From the NCBI RefSeq assembly GCF_012273655.1, contig NZ_JAAWWP010000029.1, positions 3,513-67,512 on the forward strand: 64,000 nucleotides of DNA, written 5' to 3'. Numbering within the stretch: position 1 is the first letter of the stretch; each line of letters begins with the position of its first letter. This document shows positions 31,096 to 46,313 of the stretch, piece by piece. The notes under the pieces were generated by a model that ran no database searches, was not told the DNA's origin, and was given only the letters and a program-made list of their open reading frames with translations. Source of the stretch: Streptomyces physcomitrii (lineage in GTDB: Bacteria > Actinomycetota > Actinomycetes > Streptomycetales > Streptomycetaceae). Both the position numbers and the translations under genes were made by a program.

Positions 31096-34000
31096 TCAGG
31101 ACAGGCCGAGTTCGTTCTCGATGAAGTCGAAGACTTCCTCGTCGGACGCGGCGTCGATACGGCTGCCGAGCGCGTCCTGGGGGACCTCGCCGAGCTGGGC
31201 GAGCAGGTCCTGCAACCGGGCGGCGAGCCGGGTGCGCGCCTCCTCGTCGGCGGCCACCTCCGCCAAGTGGCCCTCCAGCGCGTCCAGTTCGGCGAAGGAC
31301 GCCTGCGCCCCGGAGAAGGGGGCGGGCGCGATCTCGGCCTGCAGGTGCTCGGCGATCGCCCGGGAGGTCGGATAGTCGAACAGCAGCGTCACCGGCAGCC
31401 GCAGCCCGGTGCCGCGGCCGAGCTGGTTGCGCAGCTCCACCGCCGTCAGCGAGTCGAAGCCCAGATCCAGCAGGCCCCGTTCGGCCTCCACCGAGGCCGC
31501 GCTCTCGAAGCCCAGGACACCGGCGACGGTGGTACGCACCAGATCGAGCAGGAAGATGCCCCGCTCCGCCTCCGCCAGCCCCGCCAGATGCTCCTTGAGC
31601 CCCCCGGCACGACCCGGTCCTGCGGCGTCCGCCCCGGCACTCGCCCGGCGGCGTACGGGGCGCGCCTTGACCAGGCCGCGCAGCAGCGCCGGCACCGGAC
31701 CCGCGGCGAACGCGGCCGTGTCCAGCCGCATCGGCAGCACCACCGCCTCGTCCAGGGCACCGGCGGTGTCGAACAGCCGCGCCCCGTCCGTGGAGGAGAA
31801 GGGCAGGATGCCGCCGCGGGCCAGCCGCTTCAGATCCGTGCCGTCCAGCTTGCCGGTCATCTCGCTGCGCTCGGCCCACAGCCCCCAGGCCTGCGACTGC
31901 ACCGGCAGGCCCTGGGCGCGGCAGTGCTGGGCGAAGGCGTCCAGGAAGGCGTTGGCGGCCGCGTAGTTGGCCTGGCCCATGCCGCCGAAGGTGCCCGCGA
32001 TGGAGGAGAACAGCACCAGCGCGGTACGGCCCGACTCCCGGGTCAGCTCGTACAGGTTCAGGGCCGCGTCCACCTTGGGCCGCAGCACCCGCTCCAGGCG
32101 GTCGGGGGTGAGCGAGGAGACGACACCGTCGTCCAGGACCCCCGCGGTGTGCACGACGGCGGTCAGCGGATGCGCCGCGTCCACCGTCGCGAGCAGCTCG
32201 GCCAGCGCGCCGCGGTCGGCCGCGTCGCAGGCCACCAGGCGGGCATCCGCGCCCGCGGCGGCCAGCTCCGCGAGGAGTGCGTCCGCGCCCTCGGCGTCGG
32301 GGCCGCGCCTGCTCGCGAGGAGCAGATGCCGCACCCCCCGCTCGGCGGCCAGATGCCGGGCGATGACCCCGCCGATCGTCCCGGTGGCCCCGGTGACGAG
32401 CACCGTTCCCTCCGGGTCCCAGACGGCTTCCGGGCTCTCCTCGATTCGTAGCGTGGCCAGCCGGGCGGCCCGTACCGTGCCTTCGCGCAGGGCCAGTTGG
32501 GGTTCGTCCAGGGCGAGGGCCGCGGGCAGGGCCACCGCCGAGTCCGGGTGCTCGTCCAGGTCGACGAGGACGAAGCGGCCGGGGTTCTCGGTCTGCGCGG
32601 AGCGCACCAGCCCCCACATCGCGGCATGCGCCAGGTCGGCCACATCCGCGTCGGGATCGGTGGCCACCGCGCCCCGGGTGAGGAACACCAGCCGCAGCTG
32701 CGCGAAGCGCTCCTCGGCCAGGTGGGCCCGCACCAGCCCCAGTGCCCGCTCGCACGCCGCCCGTACCGCCTCGGCGGTGGGACCCGGCAGTGGAGCCAGC
32801 GGGACCAGAAGCGTGCCCGGCAGCTCCTCGGGCAGCGCCGCCAGATCCGGGTAGCGGCGCACCCCGAACTCGTCCAGCCCCGCCAGCTTGAAGTCGTCGT
32901 CGCCCAGCACCGCCCAGCCGTCGTTCCCGAACTCGGTTTCCGCGGAGGGGAGTTCGGTGACCGGGGTCCAGTCGAGCCGGTAGAGCGCCTCTCCGCCGCC
33001 CGTGGTCTCGCCGAGGCGTTCGGGGCGCTTGCGCAGCACCAGGGAGGCCACGCTCGCCACCGGCCGCCCGATGGCGTCGGCCACCGTCAGCGCCACCGTG
33101 TCGGTGCCCTTCGGGCTCAGCCGCACCCGCAGCTCGCCCGCCCCGGCGGCGTGCAGCGACACGCCCGTGAAGGAGAACGGCAGCCGCCCCTCGTCCGCCT
33201 GCAGGGTCGGCCCGAGGGCGATGGTGTGCAGGGCGGCGTCCAGCAGGGCGGGGTGCAGACCGTAGTCCGTGGCCGACTGCTGCTGCTCCTGGGGCAGCCG
33301 GATCTCCGCGTAGACGTCCTCGCCCTGCAGCCAAGCGGCCCGAAGGCCCTGGAAGGCGGGCCCGTAGCCGAAGCCGTTCGCCGCGAACCGCTCGTACAGA
33401 TCCGCGACGTCGAGCGGCTCGGCTCCCGGCGGCGGCCAGGCACCCCCCAGCTCGTAGGGGGCCTCGGCCTCGTCCACGGCCAGTACCCCACTGGCGTGCT
33501 GGAGCCAGGGCACCTCACCGCCCGCGTCCTTCGGCCGGGAGTACAGGCCCAGCGAACGCCGCCCGCTCTCGTCGGGCGCCTCCACCACCATCTGCACGGT
33601 GGCCGCGCCGTTTTCGGCGAGGATCAGCGGGGCCTGCAAGGTCAGCTCCTCGACCTGCGCGCAACCGGCCTGGTAGCCGGCCTGCAGCGCCAGCTCCACA
33701 AAGGCGGTGCCGGGGAAGAGGACCGACCCCGAGACCGCGTGGTCGGCCAGCCACGGCTGGGTCCGCACCGAGAGCACCCCGGTGAACACCAGCTGCTCGC
33801 TGCCCGCCAGTTCGACCGCGGCGCCGAGCAGCGGATGCCCGGCCGCCCCCAGACCGGCCGAGGTCACATCGGTGAACTCCACCGGCGCGTCCAGCCAGTA
33901 CCGCTTGCGCTGGAAGGCGTACGTGGGCAGCTCCACCCGCCGGGCACCACGCCCCGCGAAGACCTGGTGCCAGTCCAACCGCCCCCCGTGGGCGTGCAGT

Positions 34001-37000
34001 TGACCGATCCCGGCGAACAGTGCCTGGGCCTCGGGCCGGTCTTTGCGCAGCAGCGGCCAGAACGCACCCTCCGGCCGGCAGTCCTGCCCCATCGCGGCCA
34101 GGACACCGCCGGGACCCACCTCCACGAAGCGGGTCACCTGACGAGCCGTCAACTCCTCGATACCGTCGGCGAATCGGACGGCTTGGCGGACGTGGCGTAC
34201 CCAGTAGTCGGGGGTGGCGATGTCCTCGTCGGCGAGGGTGCCGGTGACGTTGGAGACGACGGGGAGGTGGGGGGTGTGGTAGGTGAGGGTGGCCGCGAGC
34301 TTGCCGAACTCGGCGAGCATGGGCTCCATCAGGGGTGAGTGGAAGGCGTGGGAGACGCGAAGTCGCTTGGTCTTGGCGCCGGTTGCTTCGGCGATCTCAA
34401 CGACGCTTGCTTCGTCGCCTGAAATCACTGTGGCGGTGGGGCCGTTGATGGCGGCGATGCTTACGCGGTCCTCGTAGCCCTCCAGATGGGGCAGGATGTC
34501 GGCTTCGGGTAGTTGCAGGGAGACCATGGCGCCGCCTTCGGGCAGTGCCTGCATCAGGCGTCCGCGCGCGGCGGTCAGCGCGGCGGCGTCTTCGAGGGAG
34601 AGCACCCCGGCGATGTGCGCGGCGGCGATCTCTCCGATGGAGTGGCCCATGACGAAGTCCGGTGCCACGCCCCACGATTCGACCAGCCGGTACAGGGCTA
34701 CTTCGAGGGCGAACAGGCCGCTCTGCGTGGAGACCGTGCGATCCAGCGCCTCCGCGTCTTGCCCGAAGACGACGTCGCGTACGGGGGTGTCCAGGTGGCG
34801 GTCGAGTTCCGCGCAGACGGCGTCGAAGGCTGCGGCGAAGGCGGGGAACGTTTCGTACAACTCCCGGCCCATGCCCAGGCGTTGGGCGCCCTGCCCGGTG
34901 AACAGGAAAGCGGTGCGGCCGGCGGCGGCCACGGTGTCCGGGCGGGTGCCGGAGGCGAGGTGTACCAGGTCCGCGAGGAGTTTCTCCCGGTCGGTGCCGA
35001 CGAGGACGGCGCGGTGGGCGAAGGAGGCGCGGCCGGTGGCCAGCGAGTAGCCGACGTCCAGGGGCTGCAGTTCGGGGCGGCTCAGGAGGTGGGTGTGCAG
35101 CGTGGCGGCCTGGGCGCGCAGGGCGTCCTCGGTGCGGGCGGCCAGCGGCCAGGCCGTGAGGTCCCCGGCCACCGAGGCCGCCTCCACCCCGGCCAACTCT
35201 CCGGCCGGGTCGTCGGCGAGGCCCTCGACCGGGCTCTCGGCGGTGTCCTGGGCGGGACCGTCGGGGTCGTGGGCGGGGCCCTGTTCGAGGACGACGTGGA
35301 CGTTGGTGCCGCTGACGCCGAAGGCGGACACCCCGGCGCGGCGCGGGCGCCCGGTGGCGGGCCAGGCGCGCGATTCGGTGAGCAGCTCGACCGCACCGGC
35401 CGACCAGTCCACGTTGGGTGAGCGCTCCTCGGCGTGCAGGGTCCGCGGGAGGACGCCGTTGCGCAGCGCGAGCACCGTCTTGATGACTCCGGCCACTCCG
35501 GAGGCGGCCTGGGTGTGGCCGATGTTGGACTTCAGCGCGCCCAGCCACAGCGGCCGGTCGGCCGCCCGGCCTTGGCCGTAGGTCGCCATCAGCGCCTGCG
35601 CCTCGATCGGGTCGCCCAGCGAGGTGCCGGTGCCGTGTGCCTCGACCGCGTCCACCTCGTCGGCGGCCAGTCCGGCGTGGGCGAGGGCCTGGCGGATGAC
35701 GCGCTGCTGGGAGGGTCCGTTGGGTGCGGTGAGGCCGTTGCTGGCGCCGTCCTGGTTGACGGCCGATCCCCGTACCAGGGCGAGCACTTCATGCCCGTTG
35801 CGCCGCGCGTCGGACAGGCGCTCCAGCAGGAGCATGCCGACGCCCTCGGCCCAGCCCGCGCCGTCGGCGTCGGCGGAGAAGGCCTTGCAGCGGCCGTCCG
35901 GGGCTATCGCGCGCTGGCGGCTGAACTCGATGAAGGTGTCCAGGGTGGACATCACCACCACCCCGCCCGCCAGCGCCAGGCTGCACTCGCCCTGCCGCAG
36001 CGCCTGCGCCGCCTGGTGCAGGGCCACCAGGGAGGAGGAGCAGGCGGTGTCGATGGTGACGGCGGGGCCTTCGAGACCGAAGGTGTAGGAGATGCGGCCG
36101 GAGGCGACACTGCTGGCGCTGCCGGTGGCCAGATAGCCCTCGAACTCCTCCGGCGCCCGCTGGAAGCGGGAGCCGTAGTCGTTGTAGCTGGCGCCGATGA
36201 AGACACCGGCCTGGCTGCCGCGGACCGTGGCCGGGTCGATCCCGGCGCGCTCGAAGGCCTCCCAGGTGGTCTCCAGGAGCAGGCGCTGCTGCGGGTCGAT
36301 GGCCAGGGCCTCACGCGGGGAGATCCCGAAGAACTCGGGGTCGAAGGCGCCCGCCTCGTACAGGAAGCCGCCGCCGGTCGCGTAGAAGGTGCCCGGCACC
36401 TCGGCGTCGGGGTGGTAGCGGCCCTCGATGTCCCAGCCGCGGTCCGCGGGGAACGCGCCGATGGCGTCCCGGCCTTCGGTGAGCAGCTGCCACAGGTCCT
36501 CGGGGCTGCTCACCCCGCCCGGCAGGCGGCAGCTCATCGCCACGATCGCGATCGGATCGTCCCCGGCGGCGGGAGCGCCGGTGCTGCTGCCCGTGGCGAC
36601 GGTGGCGGTTGCGGCGGCTTCGGGGGCGGCGCCGCTCTCGTCGAGGAGGAAGCGGGCCAGCGCGCTGACGGTCGGGTAGTCGAAGACCAGGGTGACCGGC
36701 AGCCGCAGTCCCGTGGCGGCGGCGAGCCGGTTCCGCAGATCGACCGCGGTGAGTGAGTCGAAGCCCAGCTCACGGAAGGCGCGTCCGGCCTCCACCTCGC
36801 CCGGATCGGCGTAGCCGAGGGCCGCGGCGACCTCGGTGGCGGCCAGCTGGGTCAGCGCCTCCTCGGCCTGGGCGCGGGAGAGCCCGGCCAGCCGCTCGGC
36901 CAGCGGCGTCGCCGCCTCCGCACCGGCGCCGGTGGTCGTGGTGTTCGGGGCGGGCCGCGCCTCGGGGAGCGCGGCGAGGACGGGGGCGGAGCCGAGCGCG

Positions 37001-40000
37001 GGGGTGGCTGCGATCAGCCGGTCCCATTCGATGTCCGCCACCGCCACATAGGCGTCCCCCGCGTCGAGGGCCTGCTGGAGGGCGGCGACGGCCGAGTCGG
37101 GAGCCATCGCGGGCATCCCGGTGGCCCGCAGCCGCGCCTTGACCTGCTCGTCCACCAGGCCGCCGCCCGACCAGGCGCCCCAGGCCACCGAGGTGGCGGG
37201 CAGGCCCTGGGCGCGCCGCCGCTGGGCGAGGGCGTCCAGGAAGGCGTTGGCGGCGGCGTAGCTGCCCTGGCCGGGGCCGCCGAGGGTGCCCGCGAAGGAG
37301 GAGAAGAGCACGAACGCCGAGAGCTCACGCGTCCGGGTCAGCTCGTCGAGGTGCAGGGCCGCGTCCACCTTCGGGCGCAGCACGCCCTGGGCCCTCGCCG
37401 GGGTGAGCGTGTCGAGGACACCGTCGTCCAGGACGCCCGCGGTGTGCACCACGGCGTCCAGCGCGGGACCCTCCTCGTCGATACGGTCGAGCAGCGCGGC
37501 CAGCGCCGCCCGGTCGGACACGTCGCAGGCCGCGAGCAGCACCTCGGTGCCGGCCGCGCGCAGTTGCTCGGCCAACTCCGCCGCCCCGGGCGCCTGTTCG
37601 CCGCGGCGGCTGGTGAGCACCAGGCGGGCGGCGCCGCCACGGGCCAGCCAGCGCGCCACGTGCGCCCCCAGCCCGCCGGTGCCGCCGGTCACCAGGACCG
37701 TGCCCCGCGGCCGCCAGTCCCCGGCCTCGGCGGCGGGGGCTGCCGTGGCGCGCACCAGCCTGCGCCCGTGCACGCCCGAGGCGCGCAGCGCGAGCTGGTC
37801 CTCGCCCGCCGCCTGCCCGGCGAGCACCCCGCACAGCCGGGCCGCGGCCCGCTCGTCGAGGACCTCGGGCAGGTCGATCAGGCCGCCCCCGCGCTGCGGG
37901 TACTCCACCGCGGCGATCCGGCCAAGGCCCCAGTGGAGGGCCTGGAGCGGGCGGGCCACCGTCTCGGCCCGGCCGGTGGCCACCGCGCCACGGGTGGCGC
38001 ACCACAGCGGCAGGCCTGCCCCCGCGTCACCGAGCGCCTGGAGCAGCGCCAGATGCTGGGCGAAACCGGCGGGCTGCGCCTCGCCGGGCGTCCAGGGCTC
38101 TTCGTCCAGCGCGAGCAGCGAGAGCACCCCGGTGGGTGCGCCCTCCGCCGTCAACTGCCGCAGCCGGGCGGCCAGTTCCTCGCGCCCGGCCTCCTCCCGG
38201 GTCAGTTCCCACAGCCGTACGCGGGCGCCGTGCACGCGCAGCGCCGCGGCGAGCTGCTCGCCCTCCGCCCCCGCCGAGGCGGGGGCCACGAGCAGCCAGT
38301 CGCCGCCCTGAAGGACCCCCGTATGAGGGGAGGCGAGGGTGTCGTCCAGCGGTGCCCAGGTGACGTGGTAGCGCCAGGAGTCCAGTACGGCGCGTTCGCG
38401 GCGTCCGCGCCGCCAGGCGGCGAGGGAGGGCAGGACGTGGGTCAGCGTCTCGCTGTCGAGGTCGAGTTGGCCTGCGAGGTGGGTGGTGTCCTCGCGTTCG
38501 ACGGCCTCCCAGAACGCGGCGTCCTCGGGATCGGCCGCGGTGGGGGCGGTCGCCTGGCCCTCCAGCCAGTAGCGCTGGCGCTGGAAGGCGTACGTGGGGA
38601 GGTCGACCGGCCGGGCGTCCGTTCCGGCGAACAGCGCGGTCCAGTCGACCTCGGCGCCGCGGGCGAAGGCCTCACCGAGCGAGGCGACAAAGCGCGCCGG
38701 TCCGCCTTCCCCGCGCCGCAGGGAGCCGACGACCACGGCCTCCGGGGCGGCTTCCTGCACCGGCATGGTCAGCACCGGATGGGGGCTCGCCTCGACGAAG
38801 AGGGCGAACCCGGCCTCGCTCAACGCGCCTATGGCCGTGTCGAGTTCGACGGTCTCGCGCAGGTTGCGGTACCAGTAGCCCGCGTCCAGGGAAGCGGTGT
38901 CCACGAGCTCACCGGTCACCGTGGAGCAGAACGGGATCTCGGCACTCCGCGCCCGGATCGGGGCGAGGACGTCGAGGAGTTCCGCGCGGAGTTCTTCGAC
39001 GTGGGCGGAGTGGGAGGCGTAGTCGACCGGGATGATCTTGGCGCGGATGCCGTCGGCCTCGCAGGCTTCCTGCAGTTCCCGCAGTGCGTCGGGGTCGCCC
39101 GAGACCACCGTGGAGGCGGGTCCGTTGACGGCGGCGAGGGAGAGTCGTCCGTCCCAGGCGTTGAGGCGTTCTCGTACCTGGTCGGCGGGTTGGGAGACGG
39201 ACATCATGCCGCCGCGTCCGGCGAGTTGGCGGCCGATGGCCTGGGAGCGCAGGGCGACGACGCGTGCCCCGTCCTGGAGGGTGAGGGCTCCGGCGACGAC
39301 GGCTGCGGCGATCTCGCCCTGGGAGTGTCCGACGACGGCGGCCGGGGTGACACCACACGCCCGCCATACCTCGGCGAGCGAGATCATGATGGCCCACAGG
39401 GCGGGCTGGACGACGTCGACGCGTTCCAGGGAGGGTGCGCCTTCGGTCTCGCGCAGGACTGCGGTCAGTGACCAGTCGACGAACTCCGCGAGGGCGGCCT
39501 CGCATTCGGCGATCCGGGTGGCGAACACGGGGGAGGAGTCGAGGAGTTCGACGGCCATGCCCGCCCACTGCGAACCCTGACCGGGGAAGACGAACACCGG
39601 GCGCGGGTCGGCCGCGAGGGTGCCGCTCCCGCGTACCACCGCCGCGGAAGGCGAGTCGTCCGACGCCAACTCCCGCAAGGCGGTCAGCAGTTGCTCGCGG
39701 TCCGCCCCGGCGACGACCGCCCGGTGCGAGAAGCGGCCGCGGGTGGCGGCCAGGGAGTACCCGATCTCGGCCGGGGACAGCTCGGGGCGGGCGCCGGCGT
39801 GGGTGAGCAGCTCTCGGGCCTGGGCGCGCAGCGCCGCCTCGCTCTTCGCGGAGAGCACCCACGGCAGCAGGCCCCCGCCCAGCGGGGCGGACGCGGCCTC
39901 CCCGCCCTCGGAGCCGTCCGGTGCGGGAGCGGCCGTCTCGGGAGCCTCTTCGATGAGGGTGTGCACATTGGTGCCGCTCGCGCCGAAGGCCGAGATGCCC

Positions 40001-41325
40001 GCCCGCCGGGGCTGCTCACCGCGCGGCCACGCCCGGGCCTCGGTCAGCAGCTCCACCGCGCCCGAGCTCCAGTCGATCCGCGAGGAACGCCGGTCCGCGT
40101 GCAGGGTCTTGGGCAGCAGGTCGTGCCGCATCGCCTGGACCATCTTGATGACCCCGCCGATACCGCCGGCGGCCTGGGGGTGCCCGATGTTCGACTTCAG
40201 CGAGCCGACCAGGACGGGCCGCTCCTCGGGCCGGTCCTTGCCGTAGGTGGCGAGCAGCGCCCCGGCCTCGATCGGGTCGCCCAGCGGGGTGCCGGTGCCG
40301 TGCGCCTCGACCGCGTCGACCTGGTCGGCGCTGAGCCCGGCGTTGGCCAGGGCCTGGCGGATGACCCGCTGCTGGGAGCGGCCGTTGGGGGCGGTGAGCC
40401 CGTTGGAGGCGCCGTCCTGGTTGACGGCCGAGCCGCGTACCACCGCCAGGACCTGGTGGCCGTTGCGCCGGGCGTCCGAGAGGCGCTCCAGGAGCAGCAT
40501 GCCCACGCCCTCGCCCAGGCCCATGCCGTCGGCGCCCTCGGCGAAGGCCTTGCAGCGCCCGTCCCAGGCCAGACCGCGCTGCCGGGCGAAGCCGATCAGG
40601 CCCATCGGCGCGCCCATCACCGCGGCGCCGCCGGCCAGCGCCAGCGAGCAGTCGCCCTGGCGCAGCGACTGGCAGGCCAGGTGCAGGGCCACCAGCGAGG
40701 AGGAGCAGGCGGTGTCGATCGTGACCGCGGGGCCCTCCAGGCCCAGGGTGTAGGAGATGCGGCCGGACATGATGCTCGCGGAGATACCGGTGACCAGATG
40801 GCCTTCCAGTCCCTCGGGCATGTGCGGCCAGTCGGGTACGTAGCCCTGGTAGGCGGCGCCGACGAAGACGCCCGTCTTGGTGCCGCGCAGCGCGGCCGGG
40901 TCGATGCCGCCGCGTTCGAAGGCCTCCCAGCTGGTCTCCAGGAGCAGGCGCTGCTGGGGGTCCATGACGGTGGCCTCGCGCGGGGAGATCCCGAAGAACG
41001 CGGGGTCGAACTGGTCGGCGTCGTGCAGGAATCCGCCCTCGGTGGCGTACACGGTGCCCTGCCGGTCCGGGTCCGGGTCGTAGAGGCCCTCCAGGTCCCA
41101 GTCACGGTTGTGGGGGAAGCCGGAGATCGCGTCGCGGCCCTCGACGAGCAGGTCCCACAGGCCCTCGGCGTCGCGTACGCCGCCCGGGTAGCGGCAGCTC
41201 ATCGCGACGATGGCGATGGGCTCCCGGGCCGCGGCGGTCAGCTGCTGGTTCGCGCGGCGCAGCCGCTCGGTCTCCTTGAGGGACTCGCGCAGCGCGCCAA
41301 CGATCTTGTCGGTGGGGTTTGCCAT
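31096..41325 (-). CDS. Modular type I PKS, modules 5 and 6
   Basis: Bimodular synthase of 3409 residues: docking coiled coil, KS-AT-KR-ACP (module 5), KS-AT-DH-KR-ACP (module 6), then a C-terminal docking region of about 75 residues ending in DEEVFDFIENELGLS. ATG 41325 follows GGAG at 9 bases. It is preceded by a 26-base gap from the module 4 gene and followed by a 46-base gap before the module 7 gene. By colinearity it installs the C7 hydroxyl (macrodiolide ester oxygen) with the C6 methyl, then the first of two conjugated double bonds. No ER domain is present between DH and KR of module 6. Confidence 0.95.
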   Translation of the reverse strand: MANPTDKIVGALRESLKETERLRRANQQLTAAAREPIAIVAMSCRYPGGVRDAEGLWDLLVEGRDAISGFPHNRDWDLEGLYDPDPDRQGTVYATEGGFLHDADQFDPAFFGISPREATVMDPQQRLLLETSWEAFERGGIDPAALRGTKTGVFVGAAYQGYVPDWPHMPEGLEGHLVTGISASIMSGRISYTLGLEGPAVTIDTACSSSLVALHLACQSLRQGDCSLALAGGAAVMGAPMGLIGFARQRGLAWDGRCKAFAEGADGMGLGEGVGMLLLERLSDARRNGHQVLAVVRGSAVNQDGASNGLTAPNGRSQQRVIRQALANAGLSADQVDAVEAHGTGTPLGDPIEAGALLATYGKDRPEERPVLVGSLKSNIGHPQAAGGIGGVIKMVQAMRHDLLPKTLHADRRSSRIDWSSGAVELLTEARAWPRGEQPRRAGISAFGASGTNVHTLIEEAPETAAPAPDGSEGGEAASAPLGGGLLPWVLSAKSEAALRAQARELLTHAGARPELSPAEIGYSLAATRGRFSHRAVVAGADREQLLTALRELASDDSPSAAVVRGSGTLAADPRPVFVFPGQGSQWAGMAVELLDSSPVFATRIAECEAALAEFVDWSLTAVLRETEGAPSLERVDVVQPALWAIMISLAEVWRACGVTPAAVVGHSQGEIAAAVVAGALTLQDGARVVALRSQAIGRQLAGRGGMMSVSQPADQVRERLNAWDGRLSLAAVNGPASTVVSGDPDALRELQEACEADGIRAKIIPVDYASHSAHVEELRAELLDVLAPIRARSAEIPFCSTVTGELVDTASLDAGYWYRNLRETVELDTAIGALSEAGFALFVEASPHPVLTMPVQEAAPEAVVVGSLRRGEGGPARFVASLGEAFARGAEVDWTALFAGTDARPVDLPTYAFQRQRYWLEGQATAPTAADPEDAAFWEAVEREDTTHLAGQLDLDSETLTHVLPSLAAWRRGRRERAVLDSWRYHVTWAPLDDTLASPHTGVLQGGDWLLVAPASAGAEGEQLAAALRVHGARVRLWELTREEAGREELAARLRQLTAEGAPTGVLSLLALDEEPWTPGEAQPAGFAQHLALLQALGDAGAGLPLWCATRGAVATGRAETVARPLQALHWGLGRIAAVEYPQRGGGLIDLPEVLDERAAARLCGVLAGQAAGEDQLALRASGVHGRRLVRATAAPAAEAGDWRPRGTVLVTGGTGGLGAHVARWLARGGAARLVLTSRRGEQAPGAAELAEQLRAAGTEVLLAACDVSDRAALAALLDRIDEEGPALDAVVHTAGVLDDGVLDTLTPARAQGVLRPKVDAALHLDELTRTRELSAFVLFSSFAGTLGGPGQGSYAAANAFLDALAQRRRAQGLPATSVAWGAWSGGGLVDEQVKARLRATGMPAMAPDSAVAALQQALDAGDAYVAVADIEWDRLIAATPALGSAPVLAALPEARPAPNTTTTGAGAEAATPLAERLAGLSRAQAEEALTQLAATEVAAALGYADPGEVEAGRAFRELGFDSLTAVDLRNRLAAATGLRLPVTLVFDYPTVSALARFLLDESGAAPEAAATATVATGSSTGAPAAGDDPIAIVAMSCRLPGGVSSPEDLWQLLTEGRDAIGAFPADRGWDIEGRYHPDAEVPGTFYATGGGFLYEAGAFDPEFFGISPREALAIDPQQRLLLETTWEAFERAGIDPATVRGSQAGVFIGASYNDYGSRFQRAPEEFEGYLATGSASSVASGRISYTFGLEGPAVTIDTACSSSLVALHQAAQALRQGECSLALAGGVVVMSTLDTFIEFSRQRAIAPDGRCKAFSADADGAGWAEGVGMLLLERLSDARRNGHEVLALVRGSAVNQDGASNGLTAPNGPSQQRVIRQALAHAGLAADEVDAVEAHGTGTSLGDPIEAQALMATYGQGRAADRPLWLGALKSNIGHTQAASGVAGVIKTVLALRNGVLPRTLHAEERSPNVDWSAGAVELLTESRAWPATGRPRRAGVSAFGVSGTNVHVVLEQGPAHDPDGPAQDTAESPVEGLADDPAGELAGVEAASVAGDLTAWPLAARTEDALRAQAATLHTHLLSRPELQPLDVGYSLATGRASFAHRAVLVGTDREKLLADLVHLASGTRPDTVAAAGRTAFLFTGQGAQRLGMGRELYETFPAFAAAFDAVCAELDRHLDTPVRDVVFGQDAEALDRTVSTQSGLFALEVALYRLVESWGVAPDFVMGHSIGEIAAAHIAGVLSLEDAAALTAARGRLMQALPEGGAMVSLQLPEADILPHLEGYEDRVSIAAINGPTATVISGDEASVVEIAEATGAKTKRLRVSHAFHSPLMEPMLAEFGKLAATLTYHTPHLPVVSNVTGTLADEDIATPDYWVRHVRQAVRFADGIEELTARQVTRFVEVGPGGVLAAMGQDCRPEGAFWPLLRKDRPEAQALFAGIGQLHAHGGRLDWHQVFAGRGARRVELPTYAFQRKRYWLDAPVEFTDVTSAGLGAAGHPLLGAAVELAGSEQLVFTGVLSVRTQPWLADHAVSGSVLFPGTAFVELALQAGYQAGCAQVEELTLQAPLILAENGAATVQMVVEAPDESGRRSLGLYSRPKDAGGEVPWLQHASGVLAVDEAEAPYELGGAWPPPGAEPLDVADLYERFAANGFGYGPAFQGLRAAWLQGEDVYAEIRLPQEQQQSATDYGLHPALLDAALHTIALGPTLQADEGRLPFSFTGVSLHAAGAGELRVRLSPKGTDTVALTVADAIGRPVASVASLVLRKRPERLGETTGGGEALYRLDWTPVTELPSAETEFGNDGWAVLGDDDFKLAGLDEFGVRRYPDLAALPEELPGTLLVPLAPLPGPTAEAVRAACERALGLVRAHLAEERFAQLRLVFLTRGAVATDPDADVADLAHAAMWGLVRSAQTENPGRFVLVDLDEHPDSAVALPAALALDEPQLALREGTVRAARLATLRIEESPEAVWDPEGTVLVTGATGTIGGVIARHLAAERGVRHLLLASRRGPDAEGADALLAELAAAGADARLVACDAADRGALAELLATVDAAHPLTAVVHTAGVLDDGVVSSLTPDRLERVLRPKVDAALNLYELTRESGRTALVLFSSIAGTFGGMGQANYAAANAFLDAFAQHCRAQGLPVQSQAWGLWAERSEMTGKLDGTDLKRLARGGILPFSSTDGARLFDTAGALDEAVVLPMRLDTAAFAAGPVPALLRGLVKARPVRRRASAGADAAGPGRAGGLKEHLAGLAEAERGIFLLDLVRTTVAGVLGFESAASVEAERGLLDLGFDSLTAVELRNQLGRGTGLRLPVTLLFDYPTSRAIAEHLQAEIAPAPFSGAQASFAELDALEGHLAEVAADEEARTRLAARLQDLLAQLGEVPQDALGSRIDAASDEEVFDFIENELGLS
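31345..36561 (-). other. PKS module 6: KS-AT(malonyl)-DH-KR-ACP
   Basis: KS Cys at 36040-36042. AT has GHSIGE (Ser 34639-34641) and HAFH (34339-34350), the malonyl-CoA signature. DH catalytic His at 33739-33741 in HAVSGSVLFP and Asp at 33238-33240 in LLDAALH, so it should be active. KR has TGATGTIGG and LDD (32128-32136), the type that feeds trans double bonds. ACP Ser at 31450-31452. Confidence 0.92.
34164..34902. repeat. Malonyl-AT DNA tract, copy in module 6
   Basis: 739-bp segment nearly identical in DNA and equal in length to 53695-54433 (module 2) and 62038-62776 (loading). It shares unusual codon choices, indicating recent duplication or gene conversion of the AT core. Confidence 0.85.
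36640..41223 (-). other. PKS module 5: KS-AT(methylmalonyl)-KR-ACP
   Basis: KS active Cys at 40705-40707. AT has GHSQGE with Ser at 39322-39324 and YASH at 39010-39021, the methylmalonyl-CoA signature. KR has TGGTGGLG and the LDD motif at 37423-37431 (B type, D-configured hydroxyl) with intact Lys/Ser/Tyr/Asn. ACP phosphopantetheine Ser at 36754-36756. Confidence 0.92.
39000..39579. repeat. Methylmalonyl-AT DNA tract, copy in module 5
   Basis: 580-bp segment matching 43952-44531 and 48851-49430. It diverges from them in the first 100-150 bases (around 39035-39110) and is then nearly identical. Confidence 0.85.
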
Positions 41326-41351
41326 GGTGGTCAGCTCCGCACTCGCGTCCG

Positions 41352-46247
<4,896 letters not shown>

Positions 46248-46313
46248 GGGGGTGTCAGCTCCTGGGGAGGGCCACAACGCGGGGACGGCGGCCGAAGCGG
46301 GAGACGTACGGGG

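Noticed and set aside
25428..31124. Plus-strand open frame of about 1900 codons opposite module 7
   Set aside because: Same antisense artefact: no recognisable protein features and no credible start site.
32900..33860. Possible enoylreductase in module 6
   Set aside because: The DH-to-KR stretch contains only the structural KR half (LDWTPV to VDLDEHP). The ER nucleotide motif and its GVNFRD-like start are absent.
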